Shown here: one piece after another, positions 42,084 to 51,952 of the stretch
Layout: every line of letters begins with the position of its first letter
Numbering within the stretch: the stretch's first letter is position 1
Assembly (NCBI GenBank): GCA_040220875.1
Contig: JAVJVX010000007.1
Coordinates: 120,813-184,812, forward strand
Source of the DNA: Alphaproteobacteria bacterium
GTDB taxonomy: Bacteria; Pseudomonadota; Alphaproteobacteria; JAVJVX01
Direction: 5' to 3'
Length of the DNA: 64,000 nucleotides
Translations under genes and position numbers: made by a program
The notes under the pieces: generated by a model
Seen by the model: the letters and a program-made list of their open reading frames with translations, nothing else
The model's database searches: none
What the model was told of the DNA's origin: nothing

Positions 42084-44405
42084 ATGGACCTGGCGGGGGC
42101 GGCAAAGTCGGAAACCGGGGGCGGCCCGAAACGGCGCGCGATCCCGGTGCTGCCCTGGCGGGCGCGCGAGTTGATGGCCGCTGGTCTCGCGGAGCGCGAG
42201 CGCTGGGTGCTCTTCATGCCGGTCGCACTTGGCGGCGGGATCGCCTGGTACTTCGCTCTCGGGAGCGAGCCGCCTCTCTGGGCAGGTCCGCTCGTCGCGC
42301 TTGCCGGCGGGCTCGGTCTTGTCGGCCTGTTTCGCCGCGGCCGGGCGCCAGGACCGGGGCAAGGACCGGGGCAAGGACTGGGGCAAGGACTGGGGCAAGA
42401 GGGGCCGGGAGCACTCTGGTCCGTTCTTCTGTGTCTCGGCCTGCTTCTTGGCGGGACCGGATTCGGTTCCGCCGCCTTGCGGACCGAGTTGCTGCGCGCG
42501 CCGGTGATCGCCGAAAAGACCCGGCCCGTCACTCTGGCCGGGTGTGTCCGGCGCATCGACATGCGGCCCGACGGGCCCCGTGTCCTCATCGTACCGCTGC
42601 AGATCGACGGGTTTGCCCCAGGCACCCTTCCCCGCGAACTGCGTATCAAGCTCTGGCATGCGGCGCTTGCCGGGGAGGGCGCGGCAAATCTCAGGCCCGG
42701 TGCCTGCGTCCGGTTTCGCGCTGCTCTGGTGCCGCCGCCACGGCCCGCCTTGCCGGGCGGCTACGATTTTCAGCGCCGGTCCTTTTTTCAGGGCATCGGC
42801 GGCTATGGCTTCGCGCTCTCCCTGCCCGAAGCAGCGCCCGAAATGGCGCCGTCGGGCCCGGGCTTTCAACTGCAGGCCCGGGTCGAGGCGCTTCGCCGGG
42901 CCGTCTTTCAGGAGGTCACACAAGAGCTGGACGGTGCCACCGGGGCGATTGCGGTCGCCCTGCTGACCGGGGATCGAAGCGCTATTCCGCCCGATGTCAT
43001 GCAGGCCGTGAGAGATTCGGGGCTCGCGCATCTGCTCGCCATTTCGGGATTGCATGTGGGGCTGGTCGCGGGGATCCTGTTTTTCGCCGCGCGTGCGACG
43101 ATGGCGGCGATGCCGTCCCTGGCGCTTCGTCATCCGATCAAGAAATACGCCGCGCTGATCGGATTTCTCGGGGCCGCGTTCTATCTCATCCTGTCGGGCG
43201 CGACGATCCCGACACAACGCGCAGTGATCATGCTGGGGCTGGTGATGATCGCGGTCGCGGTCGACCGCGAGGCGATCTCCATGCGGATCGTTGCCTGGGC
43301 GGCCGCGCTCATCCTGATTTTCGCCCCGGAAAGCCTGATGGAGGCGGGGTTTCAGATGTCCTTCGCGGCGGTTATCGCGCTGGTCGCGGCGTACGAGGCT
43401 TTGTATCGGGACCGGGGGTGGCGACGAAGCATGCAGCGCAGGGCTCAGGAGAGCGCGAACCCGCTCCTGCGCGTGGCGCTGTTTGTCGGCATTTATCTGG
43501 CCGGTACCGCGCTGACGACACTGGTCGCCAGCCTGGCGACCAGCCCCTTTGCGGCCTTTCACTTCAACCGGGTCGCGGCCTTCGGTCTGGTCGCAAATTT
43601 GATCGCGGTGCCGCTGACGGCGCTCTGGATCATGCCGTTCGGCGTCGTTGCCCTGGCGCTGATGCCGTTCGGCCTCGCTTCCGTCGCGCTCGGTCCCATG
43701 GGGTGGGGGATCGATGCGGTGATCGGCACGGCGACGGCCATCGCGGCGTGGCCCATGGCGGCCTTTTCCCACCCGGCCATGCCCCCGGCGAGTTTCGCGC
43801 TCCTCGTCATCGGCGGTCTCTGGCTCTGTCTCTGGCGAACGCGCTGGCGCCTCTACGGCCTCGGCGCCATTGGCCTTGGCCTGGCCATCCTGCCGGTTGC
43901 CCCTCAGGGGCCGGATATACTGGTTACGGGGGACGGGCGCACATTCATGGTCCGGTCGGCCGATGGCGCCGCGTTCGTTTCGCCTGGCCGTGAAAATGAT
44001 TTCGAACGCACGGCCTGGGCGCGCCATTTCGGGCACGAATCCTCCCGGATACGAACGTTCCCCGGGCCCGGAGCCGGCGCTCTCGATCTCGTTCTGGCCC
44101 GGCTCGGATCAGCGCGCCTGGCGTGCGATTCCCTTGCCTGTGTCCTGCGGACGGCCGATGGCAGCGAGGTTTCTCTTGGCGCCGGCTGGGCCGCACTCGC
44201 CGAAGATTGCGGCAGGGCAGCCCGTCTCGTGATCGCGGCCGTGCCCGATACCGGACGATGCGGCGGGGTGCGGCTGATCGACCGTTTCGATCTTTGGCGT
44301 AATGGCGGGCACGCTGTCTGGCTGTCGCCCCAGGCCATCGGGATCGAGACTGTGGCTGAGCGCCAGGGTGACCGGCCGTGGCGCGTGCGGCCGGGCGCGG
44401 ATTAG
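42084..44405 (+). CDS. comEC: ComEC/Rec2 family DNA-uptake membrane protein
   Basis: Inner-membrane channel that imports single-stranded DNA during natural transformation. The product, about 773 residues, has an N-terminal DUF4131-like region, a soluble OB-like part ([20 protein letters not shown]), and the Competence domain with many helices and the signature [20 protein letters not shown]. The C-terminal part is the degenerate beta-lactamase-like domain of the alphaproteobacterial form. Residues near 90-105 are encoded by four 12-bp repeats (GPGQ/GLGQ). Starts at 42084 (ATG) or a GTG three codons earlier. It is convergent with lexA, 25 bases away, and divergent from gltX. Confidence 0.92.
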   Translation: MDLAGAAKSETGGGPKRRAIPVLPWRARELMAAGLAERERWVLFMPVALGGGIAWYFALGSEPPLWAGPLVALAGGLGLVGLFRRGRAPGPGQGPGQGLGQGLGQEGPGALWSVLLCLGLLLGGTGFGSAALRTELLRAPVIAEKTRPVTLAGCVRRIDMRPDGPRVLIVPLQIDGFAPGTLPRELRIKLWHAALAGEGAANLRPGACVRFRAALVPPPRPALPGGYDFQRRSFFQGIGGYGFALSLPEAAPEMAPSGPGFQLQARVEALRRAVFQEVTQELDGATGAIAVALLTGDRSAIPPDVMQAVRDSGLAHLLAISGLHVGLVAGILFFAARATMAAMPSLALRHPIKKYAALIGFLGAAFYLILSGATIPTQRAVIMLGLVMIAVAVDREAISMRIVAWAAALILIFAPESLMEAGFQMSFAAVIALVAAYEALYRDRGWRRSMQRRAQESANPLLRVALFVGIYLAGTALTTLVASLATSPFAAFHFNRVAAFGLVANLIAVPLTALWIMPFGVVALALMPFGLASVALGPMGWGIDAVIGTATAIAAWPMAAFSHPAMPPASFALLVIGGLWLCLWRTRWRLYGLGAIGLGLAILPVAPQGPDILVTGDGRTFMVRSADGAAFVSPGRENDFERTAWARHFGHESSRIRTFPGPGAGALDLVLARLGSARLACDSLACVLRTADGSEVSLGAGWAALAEDCGRAARLVIAAVPDTGRCGGVRLIDRFDLWRNGGHAVWLSPQAIGIETVAERQGDRPWRVRPGAD
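42351..42398 (+). repeat. four in-frame 12-bp repeats inside comEC
   Basis: GGACCGGGGCAA occurs twice and GGACTGGGGCAA twice, back to back, encoding a Gly-Pro/Leu-Gly-Gln run in a cytoplasmic or loop segment of ComEC. Unit length is a multiple of three, so copy-number change keeps the frame. Confidence 0.9.
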
Positions 44406-44430
44406 CCGGTTTCTCGGGCCATGTGCCGGC

Positions 44431-45162
44431 TTAGTGGTAGCGGCGCAGGAGCCCCACGAGTTCGCCCTGCACCTTGACCCGGTCGGGGCCAAAAATCCGC
44501 GTTTCGTAGGCCCTGTTGGCGGGTTCGAGCGCGATCGAGCCGCCCCGTCGGCGCAGCCGCTTCAGAGTCACTTCCTCGTCATCGATCAGCGCCACCACGA
44601 TCTGGCCGCTATTGGCCGTATCGGCCCGGCGGATGATGACCGTGTCACCATCGACGATGCCGGCTTCTTCCATGGAATCTCCAGCGACTTCAAGGCAGTA
44701 ATGCTCGCCCCTTCCATCAAGCATGAATCCAGGGACCGAGATGAAATTGCCCGGATCGCGCAGCGCCTCGATGGGAGTGCCGGCCGCGATACGGCCGTAA
44801 AGCGGAAGCCCCACGGACTCGTCGTTGGCCGAGCCGGTCGCCCCAGAGAGAGCACCGCCGAAATCGCCTTCGATTACGTTTGGCTTGAAACTCGGCCGGC
44901 GGACCGGTTGCGATGCATCGCCGGACCCGGCCTGGCCCAGCGCTGTTGCGTCAGGCAGGCGCAGAACCTCGAGAGCACGGGCGCGGTGGGCAAGGCGGCG
45001 AATGAAGCCGCGCTCCTCCAGGGCGGTGATCAGACGGTGAATGCCTGATTTCGAGCTGAGGCCAAGGGCGTCCTTCATTTCGTCGAAGGACGGCGCCACG
45101 CCGCTCCGTTGCAAGTGCTCGTTGATGAATGTCAGCAGTTCGGCCTGTTTGCGTGTCAGCAT
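44431..45162 (-). CDS. lexA: SOS repressor LexA
   Basis: Represses DNA-damage genes until RecA triggers self-cleavage. The 243-residue product has the winged helix ([38 protein letters not shown]), the cleavage region [12 protein letters not shown] with its Ala-Gly bond, the nucleophile Ser in GDSMEEAGI and the general-base Lys in [10 protein letters not shown]. The slightly long linker between the domains is common in alphaproteobacteria. Its promoter contains a GTTC-N7-GTTC SOS box, so it is autoregulated. Confidence 0.96.
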   Translation of the reverse strand: MLTRKQAELLTFINEHLQRSGVAPSFDEMKDALGLSSKSGIHRLITALEERGFIRRLAHRARALEVLRLPDATALGQAGSGDASQPVRRPSFKPNVIEGDFGGALSGATGSANDESVGLPLYGRIAAGTPIEALRDPGNFISVPGFMLDGRGEHYCLEVAGDSMEEAGIVDGDTVIIRRADTANSGQIVVALIDDEEVTLKRLRRRGGSIALEPANRAYETRIFGPDRVKVQGELVGLLRRYH

Positions 45163-45190
45163 GACTGCGGCTTCTCACCTACTAGATATA

Positions 45191-45230
45191 GAACAAACCA
45201 AAAACATCGCGACATGTTCTAGTTTAGTTC
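45191..45230 (-). promoter_or_regulatory. LexA binding sites in the lexA promoter
   Basis: GTTC-TAGTTTA-GTTC (45216-45230) is a perfect alphaproteobacterial SOS box (direct repeat with 7-base spacer). A second, degenerate GAAC-N7-AAAC lies at 45191-45205. Both are within 70 bases of the lexA start. Confidence 0.85.
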
Positions 45231-45256
45231 CGGCCTTCCGTCAAGCGCCGCAACTT

Positions 45257-46477
45257 TCAGAGGAGAATTACTGGGACGGTTTCGCCGGCGGCCCGGGCGG
45301 GCGCGTGGGGCGGGCGCACGATCAGCCCGTCCGCCCGCTCGAGAGGCAGGATCATGGCGCTGTCCTGCCGGGGGAAGGGGCTCGCCCGATACATTCCCGT
45401 TTCGTCGAGTTCGACGGCGGCGCGCAGGTAATCCTGGCGGGAGTCATTGGCCGCAAGGGCAGTGGTCAGCCGGGCTGCGACGGGGCGGTTTACCGCTTCG
45501 GCGCGGCCCAGCCGGGCGGCCAGGAAGGGACGGGCATAGAGCACCGCCGAGACCAGGGCCGAGACCGGATTGCCGGGCAGGCCCAGCACCGGCAGGTTCC
45601 CGAAACCCGGCCCCCTCAACCGGCCGAAGAACGAGGGTTTGCCGGGCCGCATCGCGACTTTCCAGAAGGCGGTCTCGAAACCGCGGTCTCCCAGAACGTC
45701 CCGGATCAGATCGTGGTCGCCGACGGACGCGCCGCCGGTCGTCACCAGCAGATCCGCCCCGGCATCCTTGAGCTGCTCGAGCCTGTCGCCGGTGGCGGCC
45801 GCGTCGTCGGGCGCGATCCCCAGATCCGTGACCTCGGCCCCCTCCGCCCGGAAGAAGGCGGCCAGGCCGTGGCTGTTGGAATTGATCACGCTGTAGGGGC
45901 CCGGCTGCGCGCCCACCTCGACCAGTTCGCTGCCGAGCGAAAGAAGGGCGATGCGGGGCCGGCGGCGCACCGGCACTTCGGCGATATTCATCGCTGCAAG
46001 CAATGCCAGTGTCCGGGCGGTAATACGCCGGCCGGCCGCGATCACCGTTTCGCCTGCCATGAAATCCATGCCGGCCGGCCGGATGTATCGGCCCCTCTCG
46101 GGCGACTGAAGGATGCGGACCCGGTGCCGGGCCGGAACCGCCTCGGTATCTTCCTGAATGACGACGGTGTCGGCGCCTGCGGGCACCGGCCCGCCAGTGA
46201 AAATCCTGACGGCCTGGCCGGGGCCCACCACGCCTGCGTAGGCGGCACCGGCGGGCGCCTCGCCGATGACGCCGAGTTCGACGGGCGGGCTGGCGATATC
46301 GGTGGCGCGAACGGCGTAGCCGTCCATGGCCGACATATCCTGAGGCGGGTGGGCGACGCGGGCGGCAATGGCGGCCGCCGTCACGCGCTCGAGGGCGGCG
46401 GCGAGCGGGACGGTCTCGCTTTCGACCGGCTCGAGCCCGGCCCGGACCCGGGCAATCGCCTCTTCGACCGGGATCAT
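45257..46477 (-). CDS. moeA: molybdopterin molybdenumtransferase
   Basis: Inserts molybdate into adenylylated molybdopterin, the last step of molybdenum cofactor synthesis. The 406-residue product has [22 protein letters not shown], the MoCF_biosynth signature [17 protein letters not shown] and the conserved [13 protein letters not shown]. The start at 46477 ([11 protein letters not shown]) overlaps the moaC stop by 4 bases. Conserved order trpC-moaC-moeA-lexA. Confidence 0.95.
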   Translation of the reverse strand: MIPVEEAIARVRAGLEPVESETVPLAAALERVTAAAIAARVAHPPQDMSAMDGYAVRATDIASPPVELGVIGEAPAGAAYAGVVGPGQAVRIFTGGPVPAGADTVVIQEDTEAVPARHRVRILQSPERGRYIRPAGMDFMAGETVIAAGRRITARTLALLAAMNIAEVPVRRRPRIALLSLGSELVEVGAQPGPYSVINSNSHGLAAFFRAEGAEVTDLGIAPDDAAATGDRLEQLKDAGADLLVTTGGASVGDHDLIRDVLGDRGFETAFWKVAMRPGKPSFFGRLRGPGFGNLPVLGLPGNPVSALVSAVLYARPFLAARLGRAEAVNRPVAARLTTALAANDSRQDYLRAAVELDETGMYRASPFPRQDSAMILPLERADGLIVRPPHAPARAAGETVPVILL

Positions 46478-46968
46478 GTGTCCGGGCGCTCGAAATCGCC
46501 TGACGCGCCGCCTGATTTGCGCAGGAGCCGAATCTCGCCCAATACCATCTCCCGATCCACCGCCTTGCACATGTCGTAGATGGTGAGCGCGGCCACGGAA
46601 ACCGCGGTCAGGGCCTCCATCTCCACCCCCGTTCGCCCGGTAACCCGGCAGACGGCCGTGATTTCAAGCGCGGATTCCGCCGGCACCGGCCGGAACTCCA
46701 CCGCCACCGAGGAAAGCGCCAGGGGATGGCACAGCGGAATGAGGTCCGACGTCCGCTTGGCGGCCTGGATGCCGGCGAGGCGCGCCGTACCAAGGACATC
46801 GCCCTTGTCCATCGAACCGGCCAGAATCTTGTCGAGGGTTGCCGGCCGCATGACGATCCGTCCGCCCGCGACCGCAATCCGGCTTGAAACCGCCTTGTCG
46901 GCGATATCGACCATCCGGGCATGGCCGGCTTCGTCAAAATGGGTGAACTGGTCGGACTTATCCGTCAT
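46474..46968 (-). CDS. moaC: cyclic pyranopterin monophosphate synthase
   Basis: Second enzyme of molybdopterin synthesis. The 164-residue product has [29 protein letters not shown] and the active-site tail [20 protein letters not shown]. Starting at 46968 ([11 protein letters not shown]) gives the usual length; it overlaps trpC by 11 bases and moeA by 4, a tightly coupled block. Confidence 0.95.
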   Translation of the reverse strand: MTDKSDQFTHFDEAGHARMVDIADKAVSSRIAVAGGRIVMRPATLDKILAGSMDKGDVLGTARLAGIQAAKRTSDLIPLCHPLALSSVAVEFRPVPAESALEITAVCRVTGRTGVEMEALTAVSVAALTIYDMCKAVDREMVLGEIRLLRKSGGASGDFERPDT

Positions 46969-47815
46969 CCCGCTTCCTCTGGTCGCGGTGGCCCGCGCCA
47001 TCGTCCGGCGGGCCGTCGTCGATCATCGCCCGGACGGCAACGCCGACATCGGGCTCGCGCATGAACCGCTCGCCGATCAGGAAGGCGCGCGCGCCCGCGC
47101 GCCAGGCGCGGGCCAGATCCTCGGGTGTGCCAAGGCCACTTTCCGCGACTGCCAGTACGTTGCGGGGAAGCGCGGGAATAAGCTCTTCGGAAATCTTAAG
47201 ATTAACCTCTAATGTCTTGAGATTTCTATTATTAACACCGATCATTTTTCCGCCGAGCGCGACCGCCCGATCCAGCTCGGCCCGGTCATGAATCTCGACC
47301 AGGCTGGCCAGTCCCAGCTCATCGGCCAGGCCGATCAGCTCCGCTGCCAGATTATCCGGAATCGCGGCCAGGATAATCAGGACGGCATCGGCCCCAAGTA
47401 CCCGCGCTTCAAAGATCTGATAGGGATCGATGGTGAAATCCTTGCGCAGAATAGGCAGATCCACAGACTTTCTTGCCTGGAGGAGATGCGCGTCCTCTCC
47501 TTGGAAGTAGGGCCTGTCCGTGAGAACGGACAGGCAGCTTGCCCCGTTTTCGGCGTAGATGCGGGCGAGCGCAGCGGGATCGAAATCCTTGCGAATGAGG
47601 CCGCGGGAGGGCGAGGCCTTCTTGATTTCGGCGATTAGCGGGTAGCTACCGCCGTCAGCACGGGCGGCGAGGGCACCGATGAAGTCGCGCGGGTGCGGCG
47701 CATCCGCGGCCCGCTGCCGAATCTCGGTAAAAGGGGTCTCGATCTGCCGGGCCGCGACGTGCTCGCGCTTGTCGGCACATATCTTGGTCAGGATGTCACG
47801 CGCCGGGCCTGTCAT
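46958..47815 (-). CDS. trpC: indole-3-glycerol phosphate synthase
   Basis: Makes indole-glycerol phosphate in tryptophan synthesis. The 285-residue product is a TIM barrel with [40 protein letters not shown] and [15 protein letters not shown]. It is longer than the usual 260 or so because of a hydrophilic C-terminal tail ([20 protein letters not shown]) that overlaps moaC. It overlaps trpD by 4 bases. Confidence 0.96.
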   Translation of the reverse strand: MTGPARDILTKICADKREHVAARQIETPFTEIRQRAADAPHPRDFIGALAARADGGSYPLIAEIKKASPSRGLIRKDFDPAALARIYAENGASCLSVLTDRPYFQGEDAHLLQARKSVDLPILRKDFTIDPYQIFEARVLGADAVLIILAAIPDNLAAELIGLADELGLASLVEIHDRAELDRAVALGGKMIGVNNRNLKTLEVNLKISEELIPALPRNVLAVAESGLGTPEDLARAWRAGARAFLIGERFMREPDVGVAVRAMIDDGPPDDGAGHRDQRKRDDG

Positions 47816-48921
47816 GGCGTCTCCTGTCTTTCATCTCCGTCATCGGCGCCGGTATTGTCCTGGCGCGCAGGCGCCTGGGTCAGGCGAACCAGCTCGCGCA
47901 GGAGGCGCTGCCCGCTGCCGTCGTCGATCGCGGTGGCGGCGAGTTTCACGCCCTCTGCAAGGCTGGTGGCGCGGTCGGCGACGATCAGGGCGGCGGCCGC
48001 ATTCAGCAGCACGATATCACGAATGGGGCCGGTTTCGCCCCGCAGCAGGCGGCCGAGGCGGCGCGCGTTCTGGCGGGGCGTTCCTCCCGCCAGATCGGAC
48101 AGTTTCGCCCGTTTGAGGCCGGCCTGTTCCGGGCGGACGGTAAAGGCCCGGACCCGGCGGTTCTTCAATTCGGCGACATGGGTGATGCCGGTGGTGGTGA
48201 TCTCGTCCAGCCCGTCGCTCCCGTGCACGACCCAGGCCCGGGTCGAACCCAGGCGATGAAGAACCTGCGCGACCGGCTCGACCCACCGCTTGTCGAACAC
48301 GCCAAGCACCTGGCGCTTCGCCAGGGCCGGGCTCGAGAGAGGCCCCAGCAGGTTGAAGATTGTCCGGGTCCCAAGCTCGGTCCTGACCGGCGCGACGTTG
48401 CGCGTCGCCAGGTGGTGACGAGGCGCCATGAGAAAGCCGAAATTCAGCCGGTGCATCCCCTCCATCACGACCTCGAGGGGCGCCTCCAGATTGACGCCGG
48501 CCGCGGTCAGCAGATCAGCCGAGCCGGAGCGCGATGAAATCGCGCGATTGCCATGTTTCGCGACCGGTACGCCGCAGGCCGCCACCACCAGGGCGGCGGC
48601 GGTCGAGATATTGAAGGTGCCGGAGGCATCGCCGCCGGTGCCGCAGGTATCGACTGCGCCTTTGGGAGCGATGACCCGCTCGGCCCGTTCGCGCAGTACG
48701 CGCGCGGCCCCGGCGATCTCGTCCACGGTTTCGCCGCGAACCCGCAAGGCCATGAGGAAGGCGCCCATCTGCGCAGGCGTGGCGTCGCCCGTCATCAGGA
48801 AGGAAAACGCGGCCTCGGCCTCCCGTTCGGTCAGCGTCTCGCCGGCCGCGACCTTCGGGAGGAGGTCTTTCAGCGTGCGCACGGCCGGCGCGGCTTTCCG
48901 GCTTCCACGACGGGCTGCCAT
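47812..48921 (-). CDS. trpD: anthranilate phosphoribosyltransferase
   Basis: Transfers phosphoribose to anthranilate. The 369-residue product has the PRPP-binding signature DTCGTGGDASGTFNIS, KHGNRAISSRSGSADLL and IFNLLGPLSSPA. The start at 48921 overlaps the trpG stop by one base. A hydrophilic C-terminal tail ([20 protein letters not shown]) extends past the usual end. Confidence 0.96.
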   Translation of the reverse strand: MAARRGSRKAAPAVRTLKDLLPKVAAGETLTEREAEAAFSFLMTGDATPAQMGAFLMALRVRGETVDEIAGAARVLRERAERVIAPKGAVDTCGTGGDASGTFNISTAAALVVAACGVPVAKHGNRAISSRSGSADLLTAAGVNLEAPLEVVMEGMHRLNFGFLMAPRHHLATRNVAPVRTELGTRTIFNLLGPLSSPALAKRQVLGVFDKRWVEPVAQVLHRLGSTRAWVVHGSDGLDEITTTGITHVAELKNRRVRAFTVRPEQAGLKRAKLSDLAGGTPRQNARRLGRLLRGETGPIRDIVLLNAAAALIVADRATSLAEGVKLAATAIDDGSGQRLLRELVRLTQAPARQDNTGADDGDERQETP

Positions 48922-49535
48922 CAGGCGGCGCTCCGCGGGATCGGCGCCGTCTCGAGCCCCGCGATCTTGAGAAAATTGGCGAGGATCCGGTGGCCATGCT
49001 GCGAGGCTATGGATTCGGGATGAAACTGGACCCCGAAAACCGGCGCGCTGCGATGGGCCAGGCCCATGATGATGCCGTCCTCGGTCTCGGCCGTGACAGT
49101 CAGGCACTCGGGGACCCGGTCGGGCGCGACAACGAGTGAATGATAGCGCGTCGCCTGGAAAGGGGACGATACGCCGGCGAATATCGGATGCCTGTTGTGG
49201 CGCACGGCGCTCACCTTCCCGTGCATCGGCGTCGGCGCCCGAACGACGCGGCCGCCGTAGGCCTGGCCGATCGCCTGATGCCCGAGACAGACCCCGATCA
49301 TCGGGATCCGCCCGGCCGCCAGGCGGATCAGGTCGAGACAGATTCCGGCCCGGTCCGGATCGCAGGGGCCGGGTGACAGGAGGATCGCACGGGGCTTCAT
49401 CGCCACCGCCTCCTCGGCCGACAGCGTGTCGTTGCGCCGGACAACGATTTCCGCACCCGGTCCGGCAGCCAGCTCGCCCAGGTAATGGACGAGGTTGTAG
49501 GTAAAACTGTCGTAGTTATCGATGAGCAAAATCAT
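48921..49535 (-). CDS. trpG: anthranilate synthase glutamine amidotransferase subunit
   Basis: Supplies ammonia to TrpE for anthranilate synthesis. The 204-residue class I amidotransferase shows IDNYDSFTYNL, LSPGPCDPD, the nucleophile Cys in GVCLGHQAIGQAYGG and the His-Glu pair in FGVQFHPESI. Its partner trpE lies 3.4 kb away behind two unrelated plus-strand genes, so trpG needs its own promoter in the 185-base gap before 49721. Confidence 0.95.
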   Translation of the reverse strand: MILLIDNYDSFTYNLVHYLGELAAGPGAEIVVRRNDTLSAEEAVAMKPRAILLSPGPCDPDRAGICLDLIRLAAGRIPMIGVCLGHQAIGQAYGGRVVRAPTPMHGKVSAVRHNRHPIFAGVSSPFQATRYHSLVVAPDRVPECLTVTAETEDGIIMGLAHRSAPVFGVQFHPESIASQHGHRILANFLKIAGLETAPIPRSAA

Positions 49536-49720
49536 TCGAAAAAACAGCTTGTTTTCGTGCTACCTTAAAGTTTGCTCCGATTGCCTGTCTGACGCCGGAG
49601 CCCCCAACAGAACGCTTGACCCGTTTCCGCCGCTCCCGTCAACTCGGGGGAGGAACGAAGGGCGGGATCACGGTTTTATTCCGTTCCGCCGCGTTCGTCA
49701 CCCGTGTCTCCGGAGGGGCT

Positions 49721-51931
49721 ATGAACGACCCGGCTCGATCCAGCCACAACCCAGACCATCATGCGCCCGACGACCATGCCGGCTGCGCCGGCCATGGCGA
49801 GGCCCGGGCGGCGCCAACCGCCGGCTCGCCCGGACAATACACGTGTCCCATGCATCCTGAAATCCTCAAGGACGGGCCAGGCACCTGTCCGATTTGCGGC
49901 ATGGGCCTCGAGCCGGTCGTGCCCGACAAAGAGACAGAGAATCCCGAACTGAAGGATATGACCCGCCGTTTCTGGATCGCGGCGGTTCTGACACTGCCGA
50001 TCCTCGGGCTGGCCATGATACCGCTGCCCGAAGGCTGGAGCTGGCTTGCGCGCTGGTCTCATGAAATTCAGCTTGGTCTCAGCCTGCCGGTGGTGGCCTG
50101 GGCCGGGGCGCCATTCTTTGTCCGCGGCTGGGAGTCGGTGAAATCCGGCAATCTCAACATGTTCACGCTGATTTCTCTCGGCGTTGGCGTGGCATTTCTT
50201 GCCAGCGCAGTCCTGGTACTGGTCCCCGGCTGGGTGCCGCCGGCCTTTCTGACGGCGGGCGGGCGGGTGCCAGTTTATTTCGAGGCTGCCGCAGTCATTA
50301 CGACCCTTGTCCTGCTGGGCCAGGTCATTGAGTTGCGCGCGCGGGACCGGGCGGGGGATGCCATTCGCGCCTTGCTCGATCTGGCGCCGGCCGAAGCGGT
50401 GCGCCTCGATGATGACGGGTCCGAGGAGGTGGTGCCGGCCTCGGATCTGGCGCCGGGCGATCGGGTACGGGTGCGGCCTGGTACGCGGATTCCCGCCGAT
50501 GGGCGGGTGACCGCAGGCAAATCAGCCGTGGACGAATCGATGATCACCGGTGAATCCCGGCCGGTACAGAAGAATCCCGGGACAGAAGTCATTGGCGGAT
50601 CGGTCAACGGCAACGGGCCGCTCACGCTGGAGGTAACCAGGGTGGGCCGCGACAGCGTGCTGCAGCACATCGTCCGCCAGGTGGCCGAAGCGCAACGCAG
50701 CCGGGCGCCGATCCAGTCCGTGGCCGATCGCGTGGCCGCGATTTTCGTGCCGGCCGTGATCACCGTCGCCGTGCTCGCCTTTTTCGCCTGGCTCTGGCTG
50801 GGACCCGATCCGAGCGCCGCGTTTGCGGTCCTGGCGGCGGTCTCGGTCCTCATTATTGCCTGCCCCTGCGCGCTTGGCCTCGCGACCCCGATGTCCATCA
50901 TGGTCGGCGTCGGGCGTGGCGCACAGGCGGGGGTGCTGGTGCGGGATTCGGCCGCGCTGGAGGCGCTGGCGTCCTGCGATACGCTGGTGATCGACAAGAC
51001 CGGCACGGTGACCGAAGGCCGCCCGCGGGTGACGCGGAAATGGTCGGTCGATGGTGGAGAGGGCCGGGACGCCCTGCGATATGCTGCGGCACTGGAGCGA
51101 CAAAGCGAACATCCGCTGGCCACGGCGATCATCCGCGCTGCGGAGGACGAGGAGTTGGAGATCGGCACGGCCGAGGACGTAACAGTGGAAAGTGGCGCGG
51201 GTCTTTCGGGGACGGTCTCGGACCGGCATGTTGCGCTTGGGAGCCTGGCCTATCTCGAAGGGCTGGGCATCGATGTGGCCGGATTTGCCGAGACGGCCCG
51301 CGTGGCCGAAGCCGGGGGAGAAAGCCTGATTTACGTGGCCGTCGATCAAGAGCCCGCGCTGGTGATCGCGGTGGCCGACCCGCTGCGCGCCGGGGCAAGA
51401 AAAACCCTGGATCGGCTTCGCGCCGAGGGGCTCGAGGTGATACTGGCTTCCGGAGACCGGGCGGAGGCGGTGGCGCAGGTCGCCGAGGAATTGGGGATCG
51501 AGCGTCACTACGGCCAGCAATCGCCCTCGGACAAGCAGGCATTGGTTGAGCGATTGCAGGCCCAGGGTCGCGTCGTCGCGATGACCGGCGACGGGGTGAA
51601 CGACGCGCCGGCGCTGGCCAAGGCCGATATCGGGCTCGCCATGGGCAGCGGGACCGACGTGGCCATGGAGACGGCTAGCCTGACCCTGCTCAAGGGCGAT
51701 ATTGTTGGGGTGCTGCGCGCGCGCCGGCTGGCGCGCGGCGTGTTCCGGAATATCCGCCAGAATCTGGTTTTTGCCTTTGCCTATAATACCCTCGGCGTGC
51801 CACTGGCGGCCGGTGTGCTCTACCCGTTCCTGGGCTTGCTGCTGAGCCCGATCGTCGCGAGCGCCGCGATGAGCCTGAGCTCCGTCTCTGTGATCGGCAA
51901 CGCGCTTCGGCTGAAGCGGCTGACTCTATAA
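49721..51931 (+). CDS. copper-type P1B ATPase
   Basis: Exports monovalent copper or silver across the inner membrane. The 736-residue protein has a His-rich tail (HNPDHHAPDDHAGCAGHG), a heavy-metal-binding domain of the YTCPMHPE...CPICGM type (Cys42, Met44, His45, Cys56, Cys59) in place of CXXC HMA domains, transmembrane helices, actuator loop ITGES, the metal site ACPCALG, the phosphorylation site DKTGT, ATP-binding SEHPLA and the hinge TGDGVNDAPAL. GGAGGGG precedes the ATG at 49721; the open frame from 49616 is not needed. It resembles the SilP/CopA group. No CueR-type dyad was seen upstream. Confidence 0.93.
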   Translation: MNDPARSSHNPDHHAPDDHAGCAGHGEARAAPTAGSPGQYTCPMHPEILKDGPGTCPICGMGLEPVVPDKETENPELKDMTRRFWIAAVLTLPILGLAMIPLPEGWSWLARWSHEIQLGLSLPVVAWAGAPFFVRGWESVKSGNLNMFTLISLGVGVAFLASAVLVLVPGWVPPAFLTAGGRVPVYFEAAAVITTLVLLGQVIELRARDRAGDAIRALLDLAPAEAVRLDDDGSEEVVPASDLAPGDRVRVRPGTRIPADGRVTAGKSAVDESMITGESRPVQKNPGTEVIGGSVNGNGPLTLEVTRVGRDSVLQHIVRQVAEAQRSRAPIQSVADRVAAIFVPAVITVAVLAFFAWLWLGPDPSAAFAVLAAVSVLIIACPCALGLATPMSIMVGVGRGAQAGVLVRDSAALEALASCDTLVIDKTGTVTEGRPRVTRKWSVDGGEGRDALRYAAALERQSEHPLATAIIRAAEDEELEIGTAEDVTVESGAGLSGTVSDRHVALGSLAYLEGLGIDVAGFAETARVAEAGGESLIYVAVDQEPALVIAVADPLRAGARKTLDRLRAEGLEVILASGDRAEAVAQVAEELGIERHYGQQSPSDKQALVERLQAQGRVVAMTGDGVNDAPALAKADIGLAMGSGTDVAMETASLTLLKGDIVGVLRARRLARGVFRNIRQNLVFAFAYNTLGVPLAAGVLYPFLGLLLSPIVASAAMSLSSVSVIGNALRLKRLTL

Positions 51932-51952
51932 GTTCCTCGGAGATCGGGTCTG

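Noticed and set aside
41541..44036. 831-residue minus-strand open frame across comEC and into gltX
   Set aside because: Antisense to comEC; its C-terminal part overlaps gltX in another frame, and no domain is visible.
49536..49720. CueR-type promoter for the copper ATPase
   Set aside because: No ACCTTCC/GGAAGGT dyad with a long spacer was found; the ACCTTAAAG near 49561 has no partner arm.
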